From: Bacteroides sp. OM05-12
GTDB taxonomy: Bacteria > Bacteroidota > Bacteroidia > Bacteroidales > Bacteroidaceae
NCBI RefSeq assembly: GCF_003438995.1
Contig: NZ_QSUN01000002.1
Span: 248,001-312,000, forward strand
DNA length: 64,000 bases
Direction: 5' to 3'
The notes beneath the pieces were generated by a model. The model worked only from the letters and a program-made list of their open reading frames with translations, searched no databases and was not told the origin of the DNA. This document shows, piece after piece, positions 49,337 through 59,300 of the stretch. A program made the translations under genes and the position numbers. Position 1 is the first letter of the stretch, and each line of letters starts with the position of its first letter.

Positions 49337-51019
49337 ATGACAAACATTAAGAAAGTTTTTACACTATTGGTTTTGACGGCTTCTGTATTACCACTAGCTG
49401 CACAATATCCGATTATACCGGATTCGGTGAAGGAGAGAGGTGCTCGTCAAGAGGCGGAGTTTGAACAAAAATCGGATGAAGCATGGGAAAAAGCATTGCC
49501 GGTGGTTTTGGAAGAGGTAACTAAAGGACGTCCCTATAAACCTTGGGCTTCTAAACCGGAAGATTTATTAAAAAATAATATTCCTGCATTTCCGGGCGCT
49601 GAAGGTGGAGGTGCTTATACTGCCGGAGGCCGTGGTGGGAAAGTAATTGTGGTGACTTCATTGGAAGATGCCGGTCCGGGAACATTTCGGGAAGCTTGCG
49701 AAACAGGCGGTGCCCGTATCATTGTATTTAATGTATCCGGAGTAATTCGTTTGGAATCTCCTATCAGTCTTCGTGCTCCTTATGTAACTATAGCCGGACA
49801 AACAGCTCCCGGTGATGGGGTTTGTGTAACAGGTGCTTCCTTTTTGATAGATACTCATGATGTCGTTATTCGTCATATGCGTTTTCGTCGCGGAGCTCAG
49901 GATGTTGCTTTTCGTGATGATGCGGTGGGTGGCAATGCTGTAGGGAATATTATTATAGACCATTGTTCTACAAGTTGGGGATTGGATGAAAATATGTCTA
50001 TTTATCGCCATGTATATAATCGTGATGAGAAAGGACACGGGGTGAAACTTCCGACAGTTAATATCACAATTCAGAATTCCATCTTTTCAGAAGCCTTGGA
50101 TACTTATAATCATGCGTTTGGAGCTACTATCGGTGGACATAATAGTATGTTCTGCCGTAATTTGTTTGCTTCAAATATTAGTCGTAATTGCTCTGTTGGC
50201 ATGAATGGTGGTTTTAATTTTGTGAATAATGTTATTTATAATTGGTGGAACCGTTCCGTTGACGGAGGAGATAATACCAGTTCCTTTAATATTATTAATA
50301 ACTATTACAAGCCGGGACCTATTACTCCGTTGGATAAACCTGTTTCCTATCGTATTCTCAAACCGGAAGCCGGTAGGGATAAGAGCAAACCTCTGTCATT
50401 TGGTAAAGCTTATGTTCATGGAAATATTGTGCATGGTAACAGTAAGGTTACTAAGAATAATTGGGACGGAGGCATACAAGTATTTGATGAAGCCCATGCA
50501 GGAGAACACATGAAAAATATAAAGGTAGACCAACCGTTTGATATGCCTGATGTTACTATTATGGATACTAAAAAGGCTTATGATTTCGTTTTGTCTAATG
50601 TTGGTGCTACTTTTCCAAAAAGAGATGCTGTAGATACTCGTGTTATAAAGACGGTTAGGACAGGTAAAGCCATTTATGTGGAGGATGCTCCCGAATTTGT
50701 TTCGCCGTATGTGAAAAGGCGTCTTCCGGTTGATTCTTATAAACAAGGTATAATTACGGATATTCGTCAGGTAGGAGGCTTTCCTGAATATAAAGGTGAA
50801 CCTTATCTTGATTCAGACAATGATGGTATGCCGGATGAGTGGGAATTAAAAAACGGTTTGAATCCCAATGATCCTTCAGATGCTGTGAAAGATTGTAATG
50901 GAGACGGCTATACTAATATTGAAAAGTATATAAATGGTATGGATACCAAAAAGAAAATTGATTGGACTGATGTGAAAAACAATTATGATACATTGGCTAA
51001 ACGCAAAAGTTTATTATGA
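49337..51019 (+). CDS. Secreted pectate lyase (PL1-like)
   Basis: The 560-residue product has a signal peptide (about 1-22) and a right-handed beta-helix beginning FPGAEGGGAYTAGGRGGKVI, with SLEDAGPGTFREACE, TIAGQTAPGDGVC, VIRHMRFRRG and IIIDHCSTSWGLDENMS, all typical of Bacteroides PL1 proteins. The last 60 residues carry a calcium-binding type-3-like repeat DSDNDGMPDEWELKNG and LNPNDPSD. It would cut polygalacturonate by beta-elimination outside or at the cell surface. It starts about 60 bp after the HTCS gene, and its stop overlaps the next start by 4 nt (ATGA-type coupling), so the two products are likely made together. Confidence 0.9.
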   Translation: MTNIKKVFTLLVLTASVLPLAAQYPIIPDSVKERGARQEAEFEQKSDEAWEKALPVVLEEVTKGRPYKPWASKPEDLLKNNIPAFPGAEGGGAYTAGGRGGKVIVVTSLEDAGPGTFREACETGGARIIVFNVSGVIRLESPISLRAPYVTIAGQTAPGDGVCVTGASFLIDTHDVVIRHMRFRRGAQDVAFRDDAVGGNAVGNIIIDHCSTSWGLDENMSIYRHVYNRDEKGHGVKLPTVNITIQNSIFSEALDTYNHAFGATIGGHNSMFCRNLFASNISRNCSVGMNGGFNFVNNVIYNWWNRSVDGGDNTSSFNIINNYYKPGPITPLDKPVSYRILKPEAGRDKSKPLSFGKAYVHGNIVHGNSKVTKNNWDGGIQVFDEAHAGEHMKNIKVDQPFDMPDVTIMDTKKAYDFVLSNVGATFPKRDAVDTRVIKTVRTGKAIYVEDAPEFVSPYVKRRLPVDSYKQGIITDIRQVGGFPEYKGEPYLDSDNDGMPDEWELKNGLNPNDPSDAVKDCNGDGYTNIEKYINGMDTKKKIDWTDVKNNYDTLAKRKSLL

Positions 51020-54000
51020 TGAAGTTATTTGATTTGAAGATAGTATTAATCGGACTGTTAAGCATAACTTTTGTGCAGGTCTGTGCACAAAACTTTGCTT
51101 TAGAGGTAAAAGATAATAAAATTACCTATCAACAGGATGAAAAGGGAAATCGTATACTCGATTTCTCTTTTTGTGGTTATAAGAGTTCTGAACAAGGTAT
51201 TCCTGATGTAAAGAATGTGGTATTTATCCCATGGCAGGCAGGAGATAATTCTATTAGGATTCAGAGGGCGATTGATTACGTATCCTCATTAATTCCTGAT
51301 AAAGACGGGTTTAGGGGAGCAATTCTTTTAGATAAAGGAACATTCTCGCTGAAACAAGGTCTGCATATCTCTGCTTCCGGGGTCGTTCTTCGGGGTATGG
51401 ATAGAGATAAAACAATATTGATAAAAGAAGGAGTTGATAGAGGGGCTTTGTTAAGGATAGAAGGAATAGATGATAAAGTTGTACACGATACGATAGATGT
51501 TTTGTCATCTTATCTTCCGGTCAATTCTTGCTGTATACGGATACCTTTAGGAGTTTCTTTGAAAAAAGGAGATAGGGTGATGGTTGTGCGACCTTCGACG
51601 AAAGAATGGATTGCATCTGTAGGTTGTGATATTTATGGTGGTGGAATCAGTGCTTTGGGTTGGAAGCCCGGAGATATGGACTTGCATTGGGATCGAACGG
51701 TATCTGATATCGAAGCCGGCCAGTTAACATTGGATGCTCCTTTGACGGTGGCACTAGATGCAGAATATGGTGGATCAAAGATATTGCGTTATACGTGGAA
51801 TGGCAGAATCGGGAATGTAGGAGTAGAAAATATGACTTTAGTTTCTGATTATGATAAGAAATACATGAAAGATGAAGACCATTGCTGGACTGGTATATCA
51901 GTAGAAAATGCTGAAAATTGTTGGGTTAGAAGAATGAACTTCAGACAGTTTGCAGGAAGTGCTGTTATTTTGCAGCATACAGCATCCAAAGTTACCGTTG
52001 AAGATTGTATATCTAAAAATCCTATCTCCGAAATCGGAGGAATGCGTAGATGTACATTTTATACAATGGGACAGCAGACCTTGTTTCAGCGTTGCTATTC
52101 AGAACATGGCATTCATGACTTTTCTGTTGGCTATTGTGCACCGGGACCGAATGCTTTTGTGCAGTGTGAGTCAAAAGAATCTTTGGGATTTAGTGGCTCG
52201 ATTGATTCTTGGGCATGTGGATTGTTGTTTGATGTCGTAAACATAGACGGGCATAATCTTTCATATAAAAATCTGGGACAAGATAAAAACGGTGCGGGAT
52301 GGAATACGGCTAATAGTTTATTTTGGCAATGTACTGCGGCAGAGATTGAATGTTATTCTCCGGCAAAAGATGCGGTTAATCGTGCTTATGGTTGTTGGGC
52401 GCAGTTTTCCGGCAATGGTGAATGGGCTGAGTCCAATAATCATGTGAAACCAAGAAGTTTTTTCTATGCTCAGTTGGAAGAACGGTTAGGTAGGAACTGT
52501 GACAAACGTTCGCGTATTCTTCCGGTAGAAGCTGAAGCTAGTAGTAGTCCTACTGTTGAAGTAGCTATGGAATGGGCGAAAAAAGCATATATCCCGAAAC
52601 TGACGTTGGAACATTGGATAGATCAAGCTCCCTTTGATGCGGAAATATCTTCCGGGAATTTAAAAACGATAGAACAGATTAAATATAATTCTCCAGTTAA
52701 GCCGATAATAAAGAATCATATTGCAATCGTTGACGGGCGTATTCAGATGAACGGTGAATTGTTAGTAGGAGGTAAGCATGAAGTTCCTTGGTGGAACGGC
52801 AAGTTGAAAACTAATTTTTTACCGAAAGCCAAACCGCATATTACCCGATTTGTACCGGATAGAGAGGGACTTGGATTGACAGATCGTATTGATTCGGTTA
52901 TTGATTACATGAAACGCTATAATCTATTGGTACTTGATCATAATTATGGTCTTTGGTATGATCGAAGAAGAGATGACCATGAACGCATTCGTCGTCGTGA
53001 CGGAGATGTATGGGGACCTTTCTATGAACAACCTTTTAAACGGAGTGGCGAAGGTACGGCTTGGGAAGGTTTAAGTAAATATGATTTAACCCAACCTAAT
53101 GCTTGGTATTGGGCGCGTTTAAAAGAATTTGCGGATAAGGCATCGCAAAACGGATTATTGTTGTTCCATGAAAATTATTTTCAGCATAATATTTTAGAGG
53201 CGGGAGCACATTGGGTTGACTGTCCTTGGAGAACAGCAAACAATATCAATAGTACGGATTTTCCGGAACCGGTTCCTTTTGCTGGAGACAAACGGATTTT
53301 TATGGCTGATATGTTTTATGATATAAATCATCCGGTAAGGAGAGAACTACATAGACAGTATATTCGTCAATGTCTTGATAACTTTGCCGATAATGAAAAT
53401 GTAGTTCAGTTAATAAGTGCCGAATTTACCGGACCTTTACACTTTGTACAATTCTGGTTGGACATAATAGCAGAATGGGAGGCAGAAACAGGTAAACATG
53501 CATCGGTTGCGTTAAGTACCACTAAAGATGTGCAAGATGCTATTTTAAGTGATCCGAAACGCTCTGCTATTGTTGATATTATTGATATACGCTATTGGCA
53601 TTATAAAAGTGATGGTACGCTTTATGCTCCTGAAGGAGGAAAAAACATGGCACCTCGTCAGCATATGCGTAAAATGAAAGTCGGGAAGATTACTTTCTCG
53701 GAAGCATATAAAGCTGTACACGAATATAGAACTAAATATCCTCAGAAAGCAGTTACTTTCTATGCACAAAATTATCCGGCAATGGCATGGGCTATATTTA
53801 TGGCAGGAGGTTCTTGCCCGTCAATTTTTGTAAATGATTCGATGTTTTTAAGAGATGCCGCATGTATGGAAGTGGAAGAAACTGGTACTGATTTCTATAA
53901 GAAAATGGTAAAATCTGATATTGGAGCTATCATTTATTCCCAATCTGGCGGAGATATTCCTTTGAAATTATCTCCGGGAAAATACATATTGAAATATGTT

Positions 54001-54114
54001 AATCCATCTAATGGTAGAATTGAGCTGATAAATAAATCATTGAAAATTAAAGATATATATAATCTTAAAATTCCTGAGAATAAAGAAGGCATTTATTGGT
54101 TTCATAAGATTTGA
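51016..54114 (+). CDS. Secreted beta-helix plus TIM-barrel-like protein, probable pectin-active enzyme of uncertain family
   Basis: The 1032-residue product has a signal peptide (about 1-24). Residues about 55-480 form a pectate-lyase-like parallel beta-helix (IQRAIDYVSSLIPDKDG, VVLRGMDRDKTIL, VGVENMTLVSDYD, ENCWVRRMNFRQFAGSAV). Residues about 600-960 look like a (beta/alpha)8 barrel with acidic residues at strand ends: Glu719 (LFHENYFQHN) and Glu803 (ISAEFTGPLHF). I recall such proteins carrying a DUF6298-type region but no assigned activity. It overlaps the PL1 stop by 4 nt, implying coupled translation and a shared substrate. It could be a glycosidase acting on a PL1 product. A stem-loop terminator follows. 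Confidence 0.8.
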   Translation: MMKLFDLKIVLIGLLSITFVQVCAQNFALEVKDNKITYQQDEKGNRILDFSFCGYKSSEQGIPDVKNVVFIPWQAGDNSIRIQRAIDYVSSLIPDKDGFRGAILLDKGTFSLKQGLHISASGVVLRGMDRDKTILIKEGVDRGALLRIEGIDDKVVHDTIDVLSSYLPVNSCCIRIPLGVSLKKGDRVMVVRPSTKEWIASVGCDIYGGGISALGWKPGDMDLHWDRTVSDIEAGQLTLDAPLTVALDAEYGGSKILRYTWNGRIGNVGVENMTLVSDYDKKYMKDEDHCWTGISVENAENCWVRRMNFRQFAGSAVILQHTASKVTVEDCISKNPISEIGGMRRCTFYTMGQQTLFQRCYSEHGIHDFSVGYCAPGPNAFVQCESKESLGFSGSIDSWACGLLFDVVNIDGHNLSYKNLGQDKNGAGWNTANSLFWQCTAAEIECYSPAKDAVNRAYGCWAQFSGNGEWAESNNHVKPRSFFYAQLEERLGRNCDKRSRILPVEAEASSSPTVEVAMEWAKKAYIPKLTLEHWIDQAPFDAEISSGNLKTIEQIKYNSPVKPIIKNHIAIVDGRIQMNGELLVGGKHEVPWWNGKLKTNFLPKAKPHITRFVPDREGLGLTDRIDSVIDYMKRYNLLVLDHNYGLWYDRRRDDHERIRRRDGDVWGPFYEQPFKRSGEGTAWEGLSKYDLTQPNAWYWARLKEFADKASQNGLLLFHENYFQHNILEAGAHWVDCPWRTANNINSTDFPEPVPFAGDKRIFMADMFYDINHPVRRELHRQYIRQCLDNFADNENVVQLISAEFTGPLHFVQFWLDIIAEWEAETGKHASVALSTTKDVQDAILSDPKRSAIVDIIDIRYWHYKSDGTLYAPEGGKNMAPRQHMRKMKVGKITFSEAYKAVHEYRTKYPQKAVTFYAQNYPAMAWAIFMAGGSCPSIFVNDSMFLRDAACMEVEETGTDFYKKMVKSDIGAIIYSQSGGDIPLKLSPGKYILKYVNPSNGRIELINKSLKIKDIYNLKIPENKEGIYWFHKI

Positions 54115-54119
54115 TACAA

Positions 54120-54155
54120 AAAGCCTCATTGGTATTATACTGGTGAGGCTTTACT
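54120..54155 (+). terminator. Stem-loop terminator after the beta-helix/barrel gene
   Basis: AAAGCCTCA (54120-54128) pairs perfectly with TGAGGCTTT (54144-54152) over a 15-nt loop, 6 nt after the stop. It separates this unit from the ECF-sigma locus. Confidence 0.65.
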
Positions 54156-54254
54156 ATTAAAATATGTAATATTCGGTAAACATGTTATAAAGCATAGTGT
54201 CTGCTTTTTCGTTCCAATAACCAAAAATTACCAATGGATTCACTACTTCCTCGC

Positions 54255-54262
54255 TAGTTTTG
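54255..54262 (+). promoter_or_regulatory. -7 promoter element of the ECF sigma gene
   Basis: TAGTTTTG matches TAnnTTTG, 37 bp before the ATG at 54299. No good -33 box at standard spacing. Confidence 0.4.
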
Positions 54263-54298
54263 CATTATCGAAATTAATCAAAATGAAATAATACTGTG

Positions 54299-54883
54299 AT
54301 GCAACAAACTAACAATAATAATACTATGATGGCAGGGAAGAATGATGAGTCTGCAATGACTACTTTATTATTAGCATTTCAATCTGGGGATGTGAACGCT
54401 TTTTCCAGATTATATGATTTGAATATTAATATTCTCTTTAATTATGGTTGTAAACTGACTACAGATAGAGAATTATTGAAGGATTGTATACACGACGTAT
54501 TTGTTAAGATATATACAAAGCAAGCGGAACTAAATCATATTGAGAATTTTAAATCATATCTTTTTATTTCTTTAAAGAATAGATTATGTGATGAAATCCG
54601 TAAAAGAGTTTATGTTTCCGATGCAGAGGTTGAAGAATTAAATCCTGTATCTCATGATGATGTGGAAAATAACTATTTGAATCAGGAAAGAGAACAGGTT
54701 AATAACTGTTTGGTAAAACGTTTGTTAAACCAATTGTCTCCACGCCAGCGTGAGGCATTGACTTTATATTATATAGAGGAAAGAAAGTACGAGGATATTT
54801 GTGAAATTATGAATATGAATTATCAATCTGTTCGTAATTTAATGCATCGTGGATTGTCTAAGTTAAAGAGTATTGCAGGATAA
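54299..54883 (+). CDS. ECF-type RNA polymerase sigma factor
   Basis: I use the ATG at 54299 (a GTG lies one codon earlier). The 194-residue product has sigma region 2 (about 25-95: LLLAFQSGDVNAFSRLYDLN, DCIHDVFVKIYTK, SYLFISLKNRLCDEIRK) and region 4 (about 135-190: LSPRQREALTLYYIEERKYE, MNYQSVRNLMHRGLSKLK). The size and pattern match Bacteroidetes ECF sigma factors that control SusC/SusD loci through an anti-sigma FecR protein and a signalling SusC. It lies upstream of the anti-sigma-like gene and the SusC/D operon, all on the same strand. Its target promoter is probably in the 246 bp before 55130, but I could not identify it. Confidence 0.93.
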   Translation: MQQTNNNNTMMAGKNDESAMTTLLLAFQSGDVNAFSRLYDLNINILFNYGCKLTTDRELLKDCIHDVFVKIYTKQAELNHIENFKSYLFISLKNRLCDEIRKRVYVSDAEVEELNPVSHDDVENNYLNQEREQVNNCLVKRLLNQLSPRQREALTLYYIEERKYEDICEIMNMNYQSVRNLMHRGLSKLKSIAG

Positions 54884-55129
54884 GATGTTGAGACTTGTTA
54901 AGCTGGAATAGTAAAGTTCTCATTAAAAAAAGTTTTTGTTTATAGTGGTTAGATAAGCTTTTCATGGTTAGTTTAAAAAGGTAATAAGTTTTGGTGTTAG
55001 TTTTTGCTATTTATTTGATAGGATTTTTAGGGTATTTTCAGTAGGTAATGGTTCAATAGTCCGGATATATAAAATATTTCCGGATTATTTGTTTTAATTG
55101 AGTACACAAATTAACTTGCATCGTCCTCT

Positions 55130-55408
55130 ATGTATAAAACCGAGAATATGAATATTGGAATGTTAAATACAGTGGAAGATTTCTTAAAGGATGATAGCTT
55201 CATTAGATATGTCTTGGATGGGTCTAAGGAGAAAGATTCTGATTGGGATATTTATTATGAAAAACATCCGGAAGACAGAGATACATTTGAAGAAGCAAAG
55301 GCTGTTTTATTAGCTCCTTCGGATATCGATTCAGGATTACTTTTGTCTGAAAAGGAAGACTTGAAAAATTGGATACTTGAAAGTATAGAAGTTAAAACCG
55401 AAATCTAA
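55130..55408 (+). CDS. Short FecR-like anti-sigma domain protein (cytoplasmic part only)
   Basis: The 92-residue product, EDFLKDDSFIRYVLDGSKEK followed by DSDWDIYYEKHPEDRDTFEEAK, closely resembles the N-terminal anti-sigma domain of Bacteroidetes FecR proteins (usual 'F..D..F..W......W..F....PE....EA..'). A normal FecR is about 300-400 residues, with a membrane helix and periplasmic FecR domains; all that is missing, and the frame closes cleanly at 55406-55408. The next gene starts 15 bp on, with unrelated sequence, so there is no frameshifted remainder. It may be a soluble sigma antagonist or a truncated relic. Position behind an ECF sigma gene supports the call. Confidence 0.75.
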   Translation: MYKTENMNIGMLNTVEDFLKDDSFIRYVLDGSKEKDSDWDIYYEKHPEDRDTFEEAKAVLLAPSDIDSGLLLSEKEDLKNWILESIEVKTEI

Positions 55409-55423
55409 TAGGATTTTATTCTT

Positions 55424-56323
55424 ATGACAACCAATTTATCTAGATATATATTATATGTGATATTAGCAATTATAGCTATTCCTTCACAAAATGTTTTAGC
55501 CGGTACTAGAAAAGCATTAGAAAAGAAAGAGCGTTATAAAATTGCTGTTTGTGATTGGATGATTCTTAAACGCCAGAAAATTGGTGCTTTTCAATTGGCA
55601 AAAGAGTTGGGTTGTGATGGCTTGGAGTTAGATATGGGTAGTTTGGGAAAAAGAGACTCTTTTGATAATAAATTGCGGGAAGTGTATTTTCAAGAACTGT
55701 TCAAAGAAAAAGCATTAGAAAATAATATTGAGATATCATCAATTGCCATGTCCGGTTTTTATGGGCAGTCATTTGTAACAAGACCAAATTATAAGGACTT
55801 AGTTCAAGATTGCTTGAACACAATGAAAGTCATGGGAGTAAAAGTTGCTTTTTTACCGTTGGGATTTGGTGGTGATTTAAAAAATAATCCGGAAATTCGT
55901 CCGGAATTAGTTGCCCGTTTAAGAGTAGTGGGGGATATGGCGGAAAAAGATGGAGTAGTAATCGGTATTGAAACTTCTTTGACTGCTAAGGAAGAAATAG
56001 AACTATTGAAAGAGATTGATTCGCCCGGCATAAAGATATATTTTAAATTTCAAAATGCTCTTGAAGCAGGGAGAAACCTATACAAAGAGTTAAAAATACT
56101 AGGTAAAGAACGTATTTGCCAAATTCATTGTACAGACACGGATGGAGTGACTTTACCTTACAATGATCGTTTGGATATGAAGAAAGTTAAAAAAATATTG
56201 GATAAGATGAGATGGAAAGGTTGGCTTGTTGTAGAGCGTTCCAGAAATAAAGATGATGTCAGGAACGTAAAAAAGAATTTTGGAGAGAATGTAACTTATT
56301 TAAAAAATATATTTCAAAAGTAA
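55424..56323 (+). CDS. Exported sugar-phosphate isomerase/epimerase-like TIM-barrel protein
   Basis: The 299-residue product has an N-terminal hydrophobic stretch with a likely signal cleavage after VLAG (about residue 27), followed by the AP-endonuclease-2/xylose-isomerase-like barrel: KIAVCDWMILK, AKELGCDGLELDMGS, ISSIAMSGFYGQSFV, VIGIETSLTAKEEIELL, RICQIHCTDTDG. Acidic and His metal ligands of the fold are plausible (Glu of GLELD, Glu of GIETS, His of QIHCTD). Most family members are cytoplasmic, so export is notable. It is 15 bp after the anti-sigma gene and 2 bp before SusC, hence operonic. The substrate is unknown; a released uronate or lactone is a guess. Confidence 0.82.
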   Translation: MTTNLSRYILYVILAIIAIPSQNVLAGTRKALEKKERYKIAVCDWMILKRQKIGAFQLAKELGCDGLELDMGSLGKRDSFDNKLREVYFQELFKEKALENNIEISSIAMSGFYGQSFVTRPNYKDLVQDCLNTMKVMGVKVAFLPLGFGGDLKNNPEIRPELVARLRVVGDMAEKDGVVIGIETSLTAKEEIELLKEIDSPGIKIYFKFQNALEAGRNLYKELKILGKERICQIHCTDTDGVTLPYNDRLDMKKVKKILDKMRWKGWLVVERSRNKDDVRNVKKNFGENVTYLKNIFQK

Positions 56324-56325
56324 AT

Positions 56326-59300
56326 ATGCCTTTAATTATTAATTCTATGGATCAGAAAAGGAGCAAGAAACGGTTTATGCATGAAACTAATTTGCGTAAA
56401 CCACTTTGTGCTGCTTTGATTCTATGTTCGTGTTTAATTGCATCTCCTACAGTAACTTGGGCTGCAGATGGTGTGGAAACAACCCAGAATGTGAATCAAC
56501 AGCAAATAACTGTAAAAGGTACAGTTGTAGATGTAAATGGTGAACCGATTATTGGAGCCAGTATTGCAGCAAAAGGAGGTACTACAGGAACGATAACTGA
56601 TATTGATGGAAACTTCTCATTGTCAATACCTGCGAATACTCAACTTGTAGTCTCTTTTATTGGTTATGAACGTCAATTTATTACTCCGAAAGCAGGACAA
56701 TCTTTGAAGATTGTATTAAAAGAAGACACTGAAGTTTTGGATGAAGTTGTAGTTGTTGGTTATGGTACGGTAAAACGCGCGAATTTGACAGGAGCAGTAT
56801 CAAGCGTTAAAATGAAAGATTTGGAAGATATCCCTGCGACGAACTTGGCTTCTGTACTGATGGGAGCTATGCCGGGTGTGTCAATTGGTGAAGCTACGGG
56901 TAATCCATTGGGGACACCAACCTTAAAAATTCGTACAAGTGGCTCTTGGAATGCAGAACCTCCTTTGTATGTTATTGATGGATTTATTCGGGATGCAGAT
57001 GCTTTTAATGCTTTGGACCCTTCTGAAGTAGATAATATTTCAATATTGAAAGATGCTCAAGCTGCAGTTTATGGTGTACGTGGCGCTGGTGGTGTTGTAT
57101 TGGTTACTACTAAAAAAGGAAAAGAAGGTAAAACTCGGATTAATTATTCCGGTTCTTATGGATTTTCGCAAGGAGTGAAAATGCCAGAGATGATGAGTGC
57201 CTATGAACAAGGGGTAGCTATGAATGACATGTATAAAGATGAAATGTTGGTTGCTGAACCTGTCGAAGGTCATATTCGCTTTAGTGATGCAGAATTAGAA
57301 ACATTGAAAGGGCTAAATTATAATTGGTTGGACGAAGCTTGGAAGAATGCTCAGAATACTCGTCATACGTTGAATGTTTCCGGAGGTAGTGATAAAATAA
57401 GCTATTTTATTGGTGGTTCTTATATGTGGGCAGATGGTAATTTTGCAAATTTGAATACAAATAAGTTTAATGTTAGAAGTGGTTTGGATGTGAATTTTAC
57501 AAAAGAGTTGAAAGGTAGTTTTTCTGTAAATTATTCAACACGTTCTTCTGAAATGCCATTGAATGAGAAAGATGCAGAGCCGGACCGAATGTATGGTACT
57601 TTTAGTAATTTGGTGCGTATGCCACGTTGGTATCCCTCTTATCTTGATGGAAAACCAGTTGGTAATGGAGTATCTTCTACAGGTTCTCATCCTCTTGAGA
57701 TTCTTCGTTCTGGTTCTCAAAAAAATACACGTTCTGATGATATTTCTATTGGAGCAAGATTGGACTATGATATTAAATGGGTGAAGGGACTGAAGGTCGG
57801 TTTATCGTTTAATTATAATAGGACTTCTTCTTCAAGTAAGCAAATTGCTAAATCTTATAATGTTTACAATTTCATTGGGATGGAATCAAGTTTGTATATT
57901 CCGACAAATGTACTTAATGAGGATAATCCTTCTACCCTCTTTACAAATGCAGAAAAATATGAAGCCGGATCTAATTTTGCTTTTGGATATCAGTTGAATC
58001 CGTCTATATCTTATAGTCGAACATTTGGAAAACATGATGTTAGTGTTATGGCCGTGTACGAGCAGTCAAGAACAGGTGGAAACTCAATGTCCGTATCTAA
58101 AAGTGATATGGAGATTGATGGATGGGACTCTATGGAGGCTTTCAAAACATATTCAACTGGAGCTGCATCTCCTAATACGGAAGATCGTCGTCAATCATAT
58201 ATTGCTCGTTTGAATTATTCATATGGTGATCGTTATTTTGTTGAGGCAGCAGCGCGCTATGAAGCGTCTACAAATTTTGCTCCCGGTCATCGTTGGGGAT
58301 TTTTTCCTTCTGTATCTTTAGGCTGGAAGATTTCTGAAGAATCTTGGTTTAAAGATAATGTGAATTTTATGGATAATTTGAAATTGCGTGCTTCTTATGG
58401 ACGTTTAGGTAACGACAAAGCCGTTTTGGGGCAGTGGCGTGAATTTTACGAAAGTGTAGGTTATAAATATGCACTTGGGACAGATGTTCCTGTTTTAGGA
58501 ATACGCCCTAAATTGGAAGGACTGGTTTATATTTTGTCAACGTGGGAAAAAACTGATAATTTTAATGCTGGCGTTGATATGCGTTTTTTGAATTGTTTGA
58601 ATTTTAGTGTAGATGGCTTTTTTAAGCATACCTTTGATATTCTTGATGATGCAAAAAGTACTTTTCCTCAATCTTCAGGTGTTAGTGGTAATACTCCGAA
58701 GTTGAATTATGGTATTCAAAATGCTTGGGGAATTGAATTAGAATTAGGTTATCAAAAACAGTTGAATAAAGATTGGGGGATAACGGCAAAGGCTAATTGG
58801 TCATGGAATTCAAGCAAAGTTATTCGTAAATATCAGAATCCAGGTATAATAGGCACTTGGCGAGATGAAAATGGTAGAGTTAGAGGTGGAGAAACGGGCT
58901 ATCATTGTTTAGGAATTGCTCGTACTTGGGAAGATGTAGAAAATTACAAGAGCTATTTACGTAGTCATTTGAGTGATCCGAATGGAATAATAAAAGTTGG
59001 AAATATATTGGAAGAAAATTTCGCTCCGGGTATGTTAATGTTTGAAGATTTGGGTAGCCCTTCTTATGTTGATGAAAATGGCGTGAGACATGATGGAAAA
59101 CCTGATGGTATAATTACTGATGATGATACGCGTTATATTAGTAAATATAGTACTCCTCCTTATACGTATGGAATAACATTGGGCTTTTCTTGGAAAGATT
59201 TGAAAGTAGAAGCTTTATTGAATGGTTCATTTGGGAATGATGTTATTTTTGATAAAGGATTTTATACCGATGCTTCAGGGGGAAAGCGTAGCGGAGATTT

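Noticed and set aside
54884-55129. Missing N- or C-terminal part of the FecR gene in the gap before 55130
   Set aside because: No frame in this AT-rich gap encodes a membrane helix plus FecR domain; the short protein is complete with its own start and stop.
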